From Haemophilus haemolyticus (lineage in GTDB: Bacteria; Pseudomonadota; Gammaproteobacteria; Enterobacterales; Pasteurellaceae): a stretch of 64,000 nucleotides of DNA. The notes under the pieces are model-generated. The model searched no databases. It was given only the letters and a program-made list of their open reading frames with translations, and was not told the DNA's origin. The position numbers and the translations under genes were made by a program. Position 1 is the stretch's first letter. Every line of letters starts with the position of its first letter. This document shows positions 9,441-20,576 of the stretch, piece by piece. The stretch spans positions 225,861 to 289,860 of the forward strand of contig NZ_LYCK01000001.1 of NCBI RefSeq assembly GCF_001679045.1, given 5' to 3'.

Positions 9441-9716
9441 TTATTCTGCTTGAGTTTCCACGCTTTCAACGGCTTCAGTTGTTGCTACATGATGGTTGCT
9501 ATTGTGATGAGAAACAGAGCGCGCAGGCACAACGGTTGAAATTGCGTGTTTATATACCATTTGGTTCACAGTGTTTTTTAATAAAATCACGAATTGATCG
9601 AATGATTCAATTTGACCTTGAAGTTTGATTCCGTTTACAAGGTAGATTGATACAGGAATGCGTTCGCGACGAAGCGCATTTAAATAAGGATCTTGTAAAG
9701 ATTGTCCTTTTGCCAT
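9441..9716 (-). CDS. hfq: RNA chaperone Hfq
   Basis: A 91-residue Sm-like protein that pairs small RNAs with messages. It begins [13 protein letters not shown], has Sm1 ([16 protein letters not shown]) and Sm2 (VYKHAIST), and carries a short His/Asn-rich tail. The open frame extends 28 codons upstream, but the ATG at 9716 has AAAGGA before it and matches the universal Hfq N-terminus. It precedes hflX as in E. coli (hfq-hflX). E. coli Hfq is 102 residues, so the disordered tail is shorter here. Confidence 0.97.
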   Translation of the reverse strand: MAKGQSLQDPYLNALRRERIPVSIYLVNGIKLQGQIESFDQFVILLKNTVNQMVYKHAISTVVPARSVSHHNSNHHVATTEAVESVETQAE

Positions 9717-9807
9717 TTTGCTATCCTTTGTTGTCGTTATTATGAAATTTTGGTGATAGAAACGAGTTGTCTCCGCGCGCAAGTGTAGCAATAAACACAA
9801 ATGTTGT

Positions 9808-10776
9808 CTATTTGCTTTCCCGTAACTTTTGCAAAATTGCTTTCATTTTATGATCTAGTGGTGCATTGAAACGTAGTGTTTCGCCATTTTTAGGGTGCTC
9901 AAATCGAATTGAAAAGGCATGCAAGAACAAACGGCTCAATCCCAATTCGCTCATTTGTTTATCAAAATCTTTATCGCCGTATTTATCATCTAATGCAATA
10001 GGATGTCCTGCATATTGTGTATGTACACGAATTTGATGTGTACGCCCTGTGACTGGTGAAGCCTTCACAAGTGTAGCATTTGTATAGCGTTCTTCAATGC
10101 TAAATCGAGTTTCAGATGGTTTGCCTTGCTCGCTGACACGCACAATGCGCTCTCCGCTAGATAATTCATTTTTCAAAAGCGGTGCTTGAACAACTTTTAC
10201 ATGGGATTGCCATTGTCCACGTACTAACGCTAAATAATCTTTTTGAACGGTTTTGACGCGAAGTTGTTCATGCAAATTGCGTAATGCTGAACGTTTTTTA
10301 GCAATTAATAAAATGCCTGATGTATCGCGATCCAAACGATGAACTAGTTCTAAAAAACGGGCCTCTGGACGCAGTGCTCGCAAGGCTTCAATCACGCCAA
10401 AATTTAAACCACTTCCACCATGCACTGCGATTCCTGAAGGTTTATTTAAAACAATCAAACAATCATCTTCAAATAAAATTTGGTTTTCAAGTGCGGCGAC
10501 TTTATTGAGATTTTTTGAAATCGATGTATCATTTTTTTCAGCCACACGCACTGGTGGAATGCGAACGATATCACCTGTTTGCAATTTATACTCTGGCTTA
10601 ATACGGCCTTTATTTACCCGCACTTCACCTTTACGCACAATACGATAAATTAAACTTTTAGGCACACCTTTGAGTTTTGCTAATAAATAATTATCGATAC
10701 GTTGGCCGCTTTCATCTTCACTAATTGTCAGCATTTTTACTGATGAATTAATGATTTTTTCGTTTTGTTCAGTCAT
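9808..10776 (-). CDS. rluC: 23S rRNA pseudouridine synthase RluC
   Basis: A 322-residue enzyme that isomerises three uridines (955, 2504 and 2580 in E. coli) of 23S rRNA. An N-terminal S4 RNA-binding domain covers residues ~20-80. The catalytic domain has HRLDRDTSG at residues 146-154, with D149 the expected catalytic Asp. It diverges from rne, as in E. coli. Confidence 0.94.
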   Translation of the reverse strand: MTEQNEKIINSSVKMLTISEDESGQRIDNYLLAKLKGVPKSLIYRIVRKGEVRVNKGRIKPEYKLQTGDIVRIPPVRVAEKNDTSISKNLNKVAALENQILFEDDCLIVLNKPSGIAVHGGSGLNFGVIEALRALRPEARFLELVHRLDRDTSGILLIAKKRSALRNLHEQLRVKTVQKDYLALVRGQWQSHVKVVQAPLLKNELSSGERIVRVSEQGKPSETRFSIEERYTNATLVKASPVTGRTHQIRVHTQYAGHPIALDDKYGDKDFDKQMSELGLSRLFLHAFSIRFEHPKNGETLRFNAPLDHKMKAILQKLRESK

Positions 10777-11187
10777 CTTTTTCCCTTTTGAAAATTGGCG
10801 CGAATCATATCACAAAGGCTCTATTAACGTAACTCTATGAACGTAATATTCACCTTGCTAATTAATCGTTTTCTATGGATAATAGAGCGTCTTTTTGCGC
10901 CTAGGAATTTGCGTAAAAAAGGATAAGTTTTGTTGGTGAAAACTCAATGCGGCAATCGGCATAAGACATTGATAATCAACATTTTTCTTAAAATAAATTA
11001 GCCGCTTGCAACGCGTGTGGAATATCGCGTTGTTTTATAAAGCAAAGGTTTATGCTTGATAACGTTATCAATGCACCCAGCAACATACAGTCGTGAGATT
11101 GACTGGCGCGAGAAACACGAGGTCGATAACGAAGCAAAGTGCGGTTTATTTTGAGGTCTTTTAAAATATTTAATAAGAGAATTGACA
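10777..11187 (+). promoter_or_regulatory. Long leader and control region of rne
   Basis: A 411-base gap between divergent rluC and rne with no gene. It contains a hairpin CAACGCG/CGCGTTG (11009-11015 with 11026-11032), extended by GCTT/AAGC outside, and a perfect 16-base palindrome TTGATAACGTTATCAA at 11056-11071. A TAATAT box lies at 10844-10849. In E. coli RNase E limits its own synthesis through hairpins in a similarly long leader, so the stem here is a candidate for the same role. Confidence 0.5.
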
Positions 11188-14001
11188 ATGAAAAGAATGT
11201 TAATCAATGCGACTCAAAAAGAAGAGTTGCGTGTAGCGCTAGTTGACGGACAGCGCTTATTTGACCTGGATATTGAAAGCCCAGGACATGAGCAAAAAAA
11301 AGCGAATATCTACAAAGGGAAAATTACTCGCGTTGAGCCAAGCTTAGAAGCGGCTTTTGTAGATTATGGTGCAGAACGTCATGGTTTTTTACCATTAAAA
11401 GAAATTGCTCGTGAATATTTCCCCGATGATTATGTTTTCCAAGGTCGTCCGAATATTCGCGATATCTTGAGTGAAGGCCAAGAAGTTATCGTTCAAGTTA
11501 ATAAAGAAGAACGCGGAAATAAAGGGGCAGCCTTAACCACTTTCGTTTCTCTTGCTGGCAGTTATTTGGTCATTATGCCAAATAATCCGCGTGCGGGGGG
11601 AATCTCTCGTCGTATCGAAGGGGATGAGCGCACTGAATTAAAAGAGGCATTAAGTTTATTAGATGTGCCTGAAGGCGTAGGCTTGATTGTTCGTACCGCT
11701 GGTGTGGGCAAATCTCCAGAAGAGTTGCAGTGGGACTTAAAAGTTTTACTTCACCATTGGGAAGCAATTAAACAAGCATCTCAAAATCGTCCAGCGCCTT
11801 TCTTGATTCACCAAGAAAGTGATGTGATTGTACGTGCTATTCGTGATTATTTGCGCCGTGATATAGGCGAGATCCTTATTGATAGCCCTAAAGTGTTTGA
11901 GAAAGCAAAAGAGCATATCAAACTTGTTCGCCCAGATTTCATCAATCGCGTGAAACTTTATCAAGGCGAAGTGCCTCTTTTCAGCCACTATCAGATCGAA
12001 TCTCAAATCGAGTCAGCATTCCAACGTGAAGTGCGTTTACCTTCTGGCGGTTCAATCGTTATTGATGTAACTGAAGCATTAACTGCTATTGATATTAACT
12101 CTGCGCGTTCTACTCGTGGTGGTGATATTGAAGAAACAGCATTAAATACTAACCTTGAAGCGGCAGATGAAATTGCTCGCCAATTACGTTTGCGTGACTT
12201 AGGTGGTTTAGTTGTTATCGATTTCATTGATATGACGCCAGTTCGTCACCAACGTGAAGTGGAAAATCGTATTCGTGATGCCGTTCGCCAAGATCGTGCT
12301 CGCATTCAAATTAGCCGTATTTCTCGTTTCGGTTTGTTAGAAATGTCGCGTCAGCGTTTAAGTCCTTCATTAGGTGAGTCTTCACATCACATTTGTCCTC
12401 GTTGTCAAGGAACAGGTAAAGTGCGTGATAACGAATCTCTTTCCTTGTCTATCTTGCGTTTAATCGAGGAAGAAGCGTTAAAAGAAAACACCAAGCAAGT
12501 GCATACGATTGTGCCTGTACAAATTGCTTCTTATCTTCTCAACGAAAAACGTAAAGCGATAAGTAATATTGAAAAACGTCACAATGTAGATGTTATTGTT
12601 GCGCCAAATGAAGCAATGGAAACACCGCACTTTAGCGTTTTCCGCTTACGCGATGGAGAAGAGTTGAATGAGTTGAGCTATAACTTAGCAAAAATTCACT
12701 GTGAGAAAGATGAAAGCACTGAGGAATCTCTTGTTTCTCGTAATGTGGAAACAACCGTTGTTGCTGAACAACCCGCAGTTGAAAGTGCGGCAGTGGCCCT
12801 TTCTATTTCTGAAGCTGCTCCGACTCCAGTTGAGCGTAAATCGAATGAACCGTCTTTGTTAGCGAAAATTATCGCGAAGATTAAAGGCTTGTTTGCTTCT
12901 GAATCCGAAGAAAATAAACCAAAAAATAACCGCACTTCGCGCAATTCTAATCGTAATCAACGTCGTCCACAGGATCGCCGTACTTCTCGTCGACCACGTT
13001 CTGAAAATAACGAAACGGAAAGAACCGAAGAGCAAGTTCGTAATATCCGCGAGCGTAATCAACGCCGTCCGCGCCGTAACTTAGTGGAAGAAAGCATCGC
13101 TGAAAGTGCGGTAAATTCTACACCGGTTTTTGAGGCTCAAGATGAAAAAACTGAGCAAGTGACTCAACGCCGTCAACGTCGTGATTTACGTAAACGCGTG
13201 CGTGTTGAAGACAATGAGATTTCTGTTGAAAATAACGAAAGCATAGTTGAACAAATGCCAGAAGTGGATGTTGTCGAAGTTCAGGCCGTTCAAGATGATG
13301 AAAAACCAGTTCGTCAAAACCAAGAACGTTCTGAACGTCAAGATCGTCAACGCCGCACTCCACGTCATTTACGTGCAGCGAATAATCAACGTCGTCGCCG
13401 TAATCAAGAGCCAAAATCGCCAATGCCATTATTTGCTGCAGTGGCTTCACCTGAATTGGCAAGTGGAAAAGCGTGGGTGGACTATTCAACAGTGAACACT
13501 CCGAAAGAAAATAATTTCTTATCGGTGGATGAATTGCTAGAGCAAGAGAAAACTAAAAAAGGTTTTATCACGCCAGCAATGGGGATTGTGGTTGAAGAAA
13601 AATCTCTTGAAGTAAAACCAGCATTAGATTTTATTACTCAGCCCGCTAATGAATCTGTACAGAAAAAAGTACAAGAGTCTTTAGAGCGTTTAAATTCTCA
13701 TAAACCTCAAGAAACAGTTGAGTCTATTGAGTCAAAGATTACCGTACATGAGCCTGAAATTGTAAATGAACCAGCCTTTATTCGTACCTATGAGTTTAAT
13801 GGGCGTTTAGGTACCATTTCTTCAGTGACTCATACAAAAGCAGAGATGACTTTGGCGAAAGCGAGTGATGAAATGCCAGAAGCTTTCCCAATTACTGAAT
13901 GGCAAGATTCTCGCTATTATTTTTACGGTAAAGGGGCGGCAGGGCATCATTGTGCGATTAGCCATGTATATTCTGAGCCTACCCGAGCAAAATCAGAGTA
14001 A
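11188..14001 (+). CDS. rne: Ribonuclease E
   Basis: A 937-residue endoribonuclease of RNA decay and rRNA/tRNA processing. The N-terminal catalytic half has an S1 domain (~residues 35-125), the DNase I-like region with [18 protein letters not shown] and [11 protein letters not shown] (metal Asp), and the zinc-link CPRCQG with C403 and C406. The C-terminal half is low-complexity, Arg- and Glu-rich and disordered, as expected for the degradosome scaffold. ATG 11188 gives the standard start [10 protein letters not shown]; the in-frame TTG six bases earlier is not needed. It is shorter than E. coli RNase E (1061 residues). Confidence 0.95.
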   Translation: MKRMLINATQKEELRVALVDGQRLFDLDIESPGHEQKKANIYKGKITRVEPSLEAAFVDYGAERHGFLPLKEIAREYFPDDYVFQGRPNIRDILSEGQEVIVQVNKEERGNKGAALTTFVSLAGSYLVIMPNNPRAGGISRRIEGDERTELKEALSLLDVPEGVGLIVRTAGVGKSPEELQWDLKVLLHHWEAIKQASQNRPAPFLIHQESDVIVRAIRDYLRRDIGEILIDSPKVFEKAKEHIKLVRPDFINRVKLYQGEVPLFSHYQIESQIESAFQREVRLPSGGSIVIDVTEALTAIDINSARSTRGGDIEETALNTNLEAADEIARQLRLRDLGGLVVIDFIDMTPVRHQREVENRIRDAVRQDRARIQISRISRFGLLEMSRQRLSPSLGESSHHICPRCQGTGKVRDNESLSLSILRLIEEEALKENTKQVHTIVPVQIASYLLNEKRKAISNIEKRHNVDVIVAPNEAMETPHFSVFRLRDGEELNELSYNLAKIHCEKDESTEESLVSRNVETTVVAEQPAVESAAVALSISEAAPTPVERKSNEPSLLAKIIAKIKGLFASESEENKPKNNRTSRNSNRNQRRPQDRRTSRRPRSENNETERTEEQVRNIRERNQRRPRRNLVEESIAESAVNSTPVFEAQDEKTEQVTQRRQRRDLRKRVRVEDNEISVENNESIVEQMPEVDVVEVQAVQDDEKPVRQNQERSERQDRQRRTPRHLRAANNQRRRRNQEPKSPMPLFAAVASPELASGKAWVDYSTVNTPKENNFLSVDELLEQEKTKKGFITPAMGIVVEEKSLEVKPALDFITQPANESVQKKVQESLERLNSHKPQETVESIESKITVHEPEIVNEPAFIRTYEFNGRLGTISSVTHTKAEMTLAKASDEMPEAFPITEWQDSRYYFYGKGAAGHHCAISHVYSEPTRAKSE

Positions 14002-14106
14002 TCTAAAATAAAAAATTAGAATTGGCGTGATGTTTATTACGTCAATTCTTTTTATTTTTGGGTTGCAGTAAAAATAATCACTTGATAAAAACGAGATGAT
14101 TTCTGC

Positions 14107-14135
14107 TTGACGGTCTTTCTCAAAAAACGTATTAT
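14107..14135 (+). promoter_or_regulatory. Promoter of tRNA-Ser
   Basis: TTGACG, 17-base spacer, TATTAT, ending 18 bases before the mature tRNA 5' end. Confidence 0.7.
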
Positions 14136-14153
14136 GCGTGCGCATTAAATCAC

Positions 14154-14243
14154 GGAGGAATGGTCGAGTGGTTGAAGGCACCGGTCTTGAAAACCGGCGA
14201 GGGTTTACGCCCTCCTAGGGTTCGAATCCCTATTCCTCCGCCA
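14154..14243 (+). tRNA. tRNA-Ser(UGA)
   Basis: A 90-base class II tRNA with a long variable arm. The acceptor arm GGAGGAA pairs with TTCCTCC, the anticodon TGA sits in loop CTTGAAA, the T loop is TTCGAAT, and CCA is encoded. It reads UCA and related serine codons. Confidence 0.96.
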
Positions 14244-14259
14244 TCAATTTTTAAAAGTT

Positions 14260-14287
14260 AACTAATTCGATAGAATTAGTTTTTTTA
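14260..14287 (+). terminator. Terminator of tRNA-Ser
   Basis: AACTAATTC and GAATTAGTT pair around GATA, followed by a run of seven T. Confidence 0.85.
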
Positions 14288-14294
14288 TTTCTAA

Positions 14295-14882
14295 TCATTT
14301 ATTTTCCGTATTTTCACGGTTTTCTAATTCTTCTTTAAACACCAAATATTCTTCTAAAAGATCTATTGCATCTTGGCATTTTTGCTGGCGTTTTTTATAA
14401 CCTTTCGCAAGTTGAGCATAACGTATTTTTTCATCATTATTTTTTTCTGCTTGTGCTAAATCTTTATATTGTTGATAAAGCTTATTCAAGCGTTCTAATG
14501 CTTCATAGTATTTTCCCAACCGTTCTCTTGGCGGTAATTTATGAATGCTATGTTGAGATTTTTGAATGGTTTGTTTCGTTGCTGTTTGGGATTCAGTTAG
14601 ATAAGTATTCTTGTGAGTTAAAGCTTCCGAAAGAACGGAACATTGGGCGAGTAAACGCTCTGCCAGAAAATTATAGTGATTAAGATCGTTAGATTCTAAT
14701 GTCTTTATTCTATCTAGCGTTTGATTAATTTCCTTTAGATAAAAGGAAATATTTTGTCCATTTTCACTGAACAAAGTGCGGTCAAATTTGGCGAAGATTT
14801 TTTCTTCTCGTTTGGATAAATGAGCTTGATAAAGTTGCTGAACTTTTTGATCTAATATCTGGATAAGTTGTTGAACAGTCAT
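14295..14882 (-). CDS. priC: Primosomal replication protein PriC
   Basis: A 195-residue helical protein that helps restart stalled forks by loading DnaB through PriA/Rep. It carries the PriC signature LPPRERLGKYYEALERLN at about residues 115-135. The ATG at 14882 (MTVQQLIQ) is preferred over an in-frame TTG five codons upstream. Its start follows directly on the T-run of a strong terminator hairpin whose GGGGGAT arm is the only visible Shine-Dalgarno-like stretch, an odd arrangement. Confidence 0.88.
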   Translation of the reverse strand: MTVQQLIQILDQKVQQLYQAHLSKREEKIFAKFDRTLFSENGQNISFYLKEINQTLDRIKTLESNDLNHYNFLAERLLAQCSVLSEALTHKNTYLTESQTATKQTIQKSQHSIHKLPPRERLGKYYEALERLNKLYQQYKDLAQAEKNNDEKIRYAQLAKGYKKRQQKCQDAIDLLEEYLVFKEELENRENTENK

Positions 14883-14907
14883 AAAAAAATCCCCCAAGTC
14901 GGGGGAT
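14882..14907 (-). terminator. Terminator of the histidine-attenuated permease, abutting priC start
   Basis: ATCCCCC and GGGGGAT pair around a five-base loop, followed by seven T that run straight into the ATG of priC. Confidence 0.85.
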
Positions 14908-14915
14908 TATAATCG

Positions 14916-16268
14916 TTAAAGGTACATTGCTGCAATCCAGCCAAACGCTAATAATGGAATATTGTAGTGTAGGAAAGTGGGTACAACAGAGTCCCAAATG
15001 TGGTCGTGTTTACCATCCATATTTAAACCTGATGTCGGGCCTAAAGTAGAGTCAGATGCTGGGGAACCTGCGTCTCCTAAGGCAGCAGCAACACCAACGA
15101 TTGAAACGGTGGCTAATGGTGAAAAACCAAAAGATAAACAAAGTGGCACGTAGATAGAAGCAATGATTGGCACCGTTGAGAATGATGAACCAATTCCCAT
15201 AGTAATTAACAATCCGACCAGTAACATCAAGAATGCAGCCAAACCTTTACTTTGAATCGCACCATTACTTAAGCTTTGAACTAAATCTGTTACGCCCGTT
15301 GTGGCATTAATCACATTAGCAAAACCGGATGCCGCAATCATAACAAATCCAATCATAGCCATTAAACGTAAACCTTGTTGGAAGATATCGTTACTTTCTT
15401 TCAGTTTGAAAATGCCAAATATTGCGAAAATGACTATTCCAACTAAACCACCAATAATGGTTGAACTTGTCACTAATTGTGTTGCAAAGGTCGCTACAAT
15501 GGCGATTAAACTTGCAGTGATTTGTTTTGGTTTTATGTTTGTGATGTGCGCTTCAATTTCTTTTGTGGTTGGCTCTTGAATAGTTACATCATATTCTCTT
15601 GGTTTGCGATAAGTGATGAATATTGCGGTGAGCAACCCTAAAATCATACCAATTACAGGCAATAACATCGCGAGGGATACTTGAGCCACATTTGTTTGTA
15701 AACCAAGAGCAGCACCTGCTTGATTGATATTTTTTACCAAAATACTTTCGATAAAGATTTTACCAAAGCCTACAGGAAGTAACATATAAGTTGCGGTTAA
15801 GCCGAATGTAAGTACGCAGGTTACAGCGCGACGGTCTATTTTTAGACGATTAAAAATAGAAAGTAACGGTGGTACGACGATTGGAATAAAAGCAATGTGT
15901 ACAGGAAGTAGGTTCTGTGAAGAAATGGCGAATAATACCAATACACCAAAAATTAAATATTTAAACCAAGTTAAGTTGCTGGAGCTTGGGGTTTTATTCA
16001 TTTTAGTGATGATCTTATAGGCAATTAAATCGGTAATACCTGATTTAGAAATCGCAATCGCGAATGCACCAAGCATCGCATAGTTCATTGCGACTTCTGC
16101 GCCGCCACCTAAACCTCCAGTAAAGGTTTCAATTGTTTTGCTTAAACCTAGACCGCCACAGAGTCCAGCAGTGAGAGCGGCAATAACTAACGCAATAATC
16201 ACGTTAATACGTAGCAAACTTAGTGCTAGTAAAACGATAATCGAAATAACAACGGGATTTGTTAACAT
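14916..16268 (-). CDS. NhaC-superfamily permease, probable histidine transporter
   Basis: A 450-residue inner-membrane protein with about 11-12 hydrophobic spans. It has the family features LGAFAIAISKSGITDLIAYKI and, near the C-terminus, ALGDAGSPASDSTLGPTSGLN. Homologues are often labelled Na+/H+ antiporter of NhaC type. The message leader encodes a peptide with five consecutive His codons and contains an attenuator, so expression should rise when charged tRNA-His is scarce. That context supports histidine uptake. The transport substrate is inferred from regulation, not shown by the protein sequence. Confidence 0.8.
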   Translation of the reverse strand: MLTNPVVISIIVLLALSLLRINVIIALVIAALTAGLCGGLGLSKTIETFTGGLGGGAEVAMNYAMLGAFAIAISKSGITDLIAYKIITKMNKTPSSSNLTWFKYLIFGVLVLFAISSQNLLPVHIAFIPIVVPPLLSIFNRLKIDRRAVTCVLTFGLTATYMLLPVGFGKIFIESILVKNINQAGAALGLQTNVAQVSLAMLLPVIGMILGLLTAIFITYRKPREYDVTIQEPTTKEIEAHITNIKPKQITASLIAIVATFATQLVTSSTIIGGLVGIVIFAIFGIFKLKESNDIFQQGLRLMAMIGFVMIAASGFANVINATTGVTDLVQSLSNGAIQSKGLAAFLMLLVGLLITMGIGSSFSTVPIIASIYVPLCLSFGFSPLATVSIVGVAAALGDAGSPASDSTLGPTSGLNMDGKHDHIWDSVVPTFLHYNIPLLAFGWIAAMYL

Positions 16269-16375
16269 TGTATTTTTCCTTGTGAATTATTAAATGGTGA
16301 ATACTTTACTTTAAAATTTTTGATTGTCGAATAAATAATGATGATGTCGTTGCATTGATGACTCCTATGTTGTAA

Positions 16376-16411
16376 TAAAACAAAACCCCTCGAAAGTTGC
16401 CTTCCGAGGGG
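16376..16411 (-). terminator. Attenuator terminator of the histidine leader
   Basis: On the minus strand CCCCTCGGAAG (16401-16411) pairs with CTTTCGAGGGG (16386-16396) over eleven base pairs, including one G-U, and TTTTGTTTTA follows. It lies about 110 bases before the permease start codon. Confidence 0.88.
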
Positions 16412-16518
16412 TAGATTTTTATTATCCTGTCAGCTCGGAAGAAATCTTCCAAGCACACCAAAAACCTGAAAGATTATTCAGTTGAATGGTGATGATGGTG
16501 ACGACGGATAATGTTCAT
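16386..16518 (-). promoter_or_regulatory. Histidine attenuator leader
   Basis: The leader holds a His-rich peptide, then GGAAG/CTTCC (first hairpin), then CTTCCGAG (16434-16441 on the minus strand). That stretch is exactly complementary to CTCGGAAG in the terminator's left arm, so antiterminator and terminator exclude each other. This is the classic layout of ribosome-mediated attenuation, with stalling at the His codons leaving the antiterminator free. Confidence 0.85.
16474..16518 (-). CDS. Histidine leader peptide (14 aa, five His)
   Basis: The peptide reads MNIIRRHHHHHSTE. The ATG at 16518 follows GGAG with a 7-8 base gap, and the stop is TAA. The His codons are CAC CAT CAT CAC CAT. It has no expected function other than sensing charged tRNA-His by ribosome stalling. 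It is too short for usual gene callers. Confidence 0.88.
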   Translation of the reverse strand: MNIIRRHHHHHSTE

Positions 16519-16592
16519 TTTTTATCTCCAAATAAGAATTGCTTTTAAACTACTGGAAAAATAAAACCATTGCAACCACTTTTTTATTTTTC

Positions 16593-17282
16593 TTAAAGTG
16601 CGGTCTCTTTTTCAGTTGTTTTTTCCTGTTCCAGTTCAGAAGCAATATGCGGGAATCCCCCGAGATCTTTTAAATGATTCACCATATAGCAAAATAATTC
16701 CGCTGTACGTTCGGTATCATATAGCGCTGAATGGGCTTGTTTACCGTCAAAAGGAATTTTTGCCGCTTGGCACGCTTTGACGAGCACTGTTTGCCCAAAC
16801 ATAAAACCGGCAAGCGTTGCCGTGTCAAACATTCCAAAAGGGTGGAAGGGATTACGCTTTACACCGGTACGTTCAGCTGCAGCCATTACAAAACTTTGGT
16901 CAAAAGCAGCATTGTGCGCCACAATGATAGAACGTTGGCAATCTGCATCTTTTTGTCCTCGACGCACCATTTGAAATAACCCCGTGATTGCATCGAGTTC
17001 AGACACCGCACCACGTAATGGATTGTGAATATCAATGCCATTAAATTTTAAGGATTCTGGATTAATATTTGCCCCTTCAAAAGGCTCGATATGAAAATGG
17101 CATTTCTGATCAGGGTGTAAATAACCGTTTTCATCCATTTTTAATGTGATGGCAGCCAGTTCGAGTAACGCATCTTTTTTTGCATCAAAACCTGCAGTTT
17201 CAACATCAATAATGACGGGGAAATAGCCACGAAAGCGATTTTTTAATTGGTTGTGATAAGGGATTTCTTGAGAATCGGACAT
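16593..17282 (-). CDS. rnt: Ribonuclease T
   Basis: A 229-residue DEDD-family 3'-5' exonuclease that trims tRNA CCA ends and matures stable RNAs. Motif Exo I is [10 protein letters not shown] (D26, E28). HNAAFD (Exo II region) and [14 protein letters not shown] (Exo III with the catalytic His/Asp) follow. The length matches the family (E. coli 215) with a short Glu-rich tail. It is probably a separate unit, since a terminator hairpin separates it from gloA upstream. Confidence 0.95.
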   Translation of the reverse strand: MSDSQEIPYHNQLKNRFRGYFPVIIDVETAGFDAKKDALLELAAITLKMDENGYLHPDQKCHFHIEPFEGANINPESLKFNGIDIHNPLRGAVSELDAITGLFQMVRRGQKDADCQRSIIVAHNAAFDQSFVMAAAERTGVKRNPFHPFGMFDTATLAGFMFGQTVLVKACQAAKIPFDGKQAHSALYDTERTAELFCYMVNHLKDLGGFPHIASELEQEKTTEKETAL

Positions 17283-17299
17283 AATCTATCTCTTAAAAA

Positions 17300-17328
17300 T
17301 AAAATAACGTAGGAATCCCTACGTTATT
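17300..17328 (-). terminator. Terminator of gloA
   Basis: AATAACGTAGG pairs with CCTACGTTATT around a four-base loop. On the minus strand TTATTTTTAAG-like T-rich sequence follows. Confidence 0.75.
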
Positions 17329-17355
17329 AAAAATACAATAAAAATTGACCGCATT

Positions 17356-17763
17356 TTAGTTGCCTAAACCAGATTTAGTACTTTTATTTTCGATAAATTC
17401 AATTTTATAGCCATCTGGATCTTCAACAAAAGCAATGACAGTTGAGCCACCTTTAACTGGCCCTGCTTCGCGAGTAACGTTACCACCGCTCGAGCGAACG
17501 GCTTCACAAGTCGCATAAATATCATCCACGCCGATAGCGATATGTCCATATGCAGTGCCATGTTCATATTTATCTACGCCCCAGTTGTATGTTAATTCAA
17601 TTTCTGCCGCACTTTCGCCATCTTCGTAACCTAAAAAAGCCAGCGTATATTTGAATTCTGGGTTTTCACTGGTGCGTAATAAACGCATCCCTAAAACATC
17701 TTGATAAAATTTGATTGAACGATCTAAATCGCCCACGCGTAACATAGTGTGTAAAATTCGCAT
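17356..17763 (-). CDS. gloA: Lactoylglutathione lyase (glyoxalase I)
   Basis: A 135-residue cytosolic metalloenzyme that turns the methylglyoxal-glutathione hemithioacetal into S-lactoylglutathione. Metal ligands expected from E. coli GloA are visible: H5 (ILHTML), the Glu in AEIEL (about 56), H74 in YGHIAIGV, and the Glu in YKIEFIE (about 122). It has the VOC fold repeats and a full length equal to E. coli GloA (135). Confidence 0.96.
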   Translation of the reverse strand: MRILHTMLRVGDLDRSIKFYQDVLGMRLLRTSENPEFKYTLAFLGYEDGESAAEIELTYNWGVDKYEHGTAYGHIAIGVDDIYATCEAVRSSGGNVTREAGPVKGGSTVIAFVEDPDGYKIEFIENKSTKSGLGN

Positions 17764-17838
17764 TGGTTTAATCCTTTTTTGATAAAAAGTGCGGGCATTA
17801 TGCCATAAAAAAGTTGAATTAAATAAATTTGTTATGAA

Positions 17839-18564
<726 letters not shown>

Positions 18565-18689
18565 TTACATTGTGTGCGGGATGTGTGTTTTTTCAACTTT
18601 CCACACCCTACGAATTAGAAAATATTTAAAAAGTGCGGTCATTTTAAGGAAAGTTTTCAAGGGGTCAAATAAATTTCCGTTTAAGATTT

Positions 18690-18715
18690 AAAAGGCGCGC
18701 CTTTTTCCGTATAAT
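18690..18715 (+). promoter_or_regulatory. aspS promoter with a 16-base palindrome in the spacer
   Basis: A perfect TATAAT lies at 18710-18715, with TTTAAA 17 bases upstream. The spacer includes the perfect palindrome AAAAGGCGCGCCTTTT (18690-18705), very GC-rich at its centre for this genome. Confidence 0.55.
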
Positions 18716-18758
18716 TCTGCGGTATTTTCCATTTTTATAGAGAGTTAAGGAATTGAAT

Positions 18759-20525
18759 ATGATGCGTACACATTATTGCGGAGCATTAAACCGTAACAAT
18801 ATCGGACAAGATGTAACATTAAGCGGTTGGGTTCACCGCCGTCGTGATTTAGGTGGCTTGATTTTTATTGATATGCGCGATCGTGATGGCATTGTGCAAG
18901 TTTGTTTTGATCCGAAATATCAAGATGCATTGACAGCGGCTGCTGGGTTACGTAATGAATTCTGTATTCAAATTAAAGGCGAAGTGATTGCGCGTCCTGA
19001 AAACCAAATCAATAAAAATATGGCAACAGGCGAAGTAGAAGTGTTAGCGAAAGAATTACGCATCTACAATGCTTCTGACGTTTTGCCACTAGACTTCAAC
19101 CAAAATAACACCGAAGAACAACGTTTAAAATACCGTTATTTAGATTTACGTCGTCCAGAAATGGCACAACGTTTGAAAACCCGTGCAAAAATCACCAGCT
19201 TTGTACGTCGTTTTATGGATGACAACGGTTTCCTTGATATTGAAACCCCAATGCTTACCAAAGCAACGCCAGAAGGTGCGCGTGATTATTTAGTGCCAAG
19301 TCGTGTACATAAAGGCAAATTCTATGCGTTGCCACAATCACCACAGCTTTTCAAACAGCTTCTAATGATGTCTGGTTTTGATCGTTATTATCAAATTGTG
19401 AAATGTTTCCGTGATGAAGACTTACGTGCAGATCGTCAGCCTGAATTTACTCAAATCGATGTGGAAACTTCTTTCTTAACTGCGCCAGAAGTACGTGAGA
19501 TCATGGAACGCATGGTACATGGTTTATGGCAAAACATCATTGGTGTAGATTTAGGTAAATTCCCACAAATGACCTGGCAAGAAGCGATGACGCGTTTTGG
19601 TTCAGATAAACCAGATTTGCGTAACCCGCTTGAATTAGTCGATGTGGCTGATATCGTTAAAGATGTTGAATTTAAAGTATTTAATGAGCCTGCAAACAAT
19701 CCAAACGGCCGTGTGGCAGTGATTCGTGTACCAAATGGTACTGAAATCACTCGTAAACAAATTGATGAATACACACAATTTGTTGGTATTTACGGTGCAA
19801 AAGGTTTAGCTTGGGCGAAAGTAAACGACATCAATGCGGGTCTTGAAGGCGTACAAAGCCCGATTGCGAAATTCTTAAATGAAGAGGTATGGAAAGCATT
19901 ATCAGAACGTGTGAAAGCACAAACCGGCGATATCTTATTCTTCGGTGCAGATAAATGGCAAACCACCACTGATGCAATGGGCGCATTACGTTTGAAATTA
20001 GGACGTGATCTTGGCTTAACTCGTTTAGACGAATGGCAACCGCTTTGGGTGATTGATTTCCCAATGTTTGAACGTGATGAAGAGGGTAATCTTGCAGCAA
20101 TGCATCACCCATTCACGTCACCAAAAGATTTTAGTCCTGAGCAATTAGAAGCTGATCCGACAAGTGCGGTAGCAAATGCTTACGATATGGTGATCAATGG
20201 CTACGAAGTGGGCGGTGGTTCTGTCCGTATTTTCGATCCGAAAATGCAACAAACCGTATTCCGCATTCTTGGTATTAACGAACAAGAGCAACGCGAAAAA
20301 TTCGGCTTCTTGTTAGATGCATTAAAATTCGGTACACCGCCACATGCAGGTTTAGCATTTGGTTTAGACCGTTTAACCATGCTTTTAACGGGCACTGAAA
20401 ATATCCGCGATGTGATTGCTTTCCCTAAAACTACTGCGGCAGCGTGCTTGATGACAGAAGCACCTAGCTTTGCGAATCCGCAAGCGTTGGAAGAGTTGGC
20501 AATTTCTGTCGTTAAAGCAGAATAA
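18759..20525 (+). CDS. aspS: Aspartyl-tRNA synthetase
   Basis: A class IIb synthetase of 588 residues. An N-terminal OB-fold anticodon-binding domain carries [22 protein letters not shown]. The catalytic core follows with a bacterial-type GAD insertion, and motif 3 is GLAFGLDRL near the C-terminus. The start is ATG 18759 or 18762; TAAGG at 18746-18750 favours 18759. E. coli AspRS has 590 residues. It has its own TATAAT promoter and diverges from cmoA. Confidence 0.96.
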   Translation: MMRTHYCGALNRNNIGQDVTLSGWVHRRRDLGGLIFIDMRDRDGIVQVCFDPKYQDALTAAAGLRNEFCIQIKGEVIARPENQINKNMATGEVEVLAKELRIYNASDVLPLDFNQNNTEEQRLKYRYLDLRRPEMAQRLKTRAKITSFVRRFMDDNGFLDIETPMLTKATPEGARDYLVPSRVHKGKFYALPQSPQLFKQLLMMSGFDRYYQIVKCFRDEDLRADRQPEFTQIDVETSFLTAPEVREIMERMVHGLWQNIIGVDLGKFPQMTWQEAMTRFGSDKPDLRNPLELVDVADIVKDVEFKVFNEPANNPNGRVAVIRVPNGTEITRKQIDEYTQFVGIYGAKGLAWAKVNDINAGLEGVQSPIAKFLNEEVWKALSERVKAQTGDILFFGADKWQTTTDAMGALRLKLGRDLGLTRLDEWQPLWVIDFPMFERDEEGNLAAMHHPFTSPKDFSPEQLEADPTSAVANAYDMVINGYEVGGGSVRIFDPKMQQTVFRILGINEQEQREKFGFLLDALKFGTPPHAGLAFGLDRLTMLLTGTENIRDVIAFPKTTAAACLMTEAPSFANPQALEELAISVVKAE

Positions 20526-20576
20526 GTTTGAAATATTAGGAATGAAGTGCGGTCAGATTTGGCCGCATTTTTAATG

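Noticed and set aside
13118..13489. Minus-strand frames inside rne
   Set aside because: They lie opposite the low-complexity Arg/Glu-rich tail, and the rne frame continues intact to its stop.
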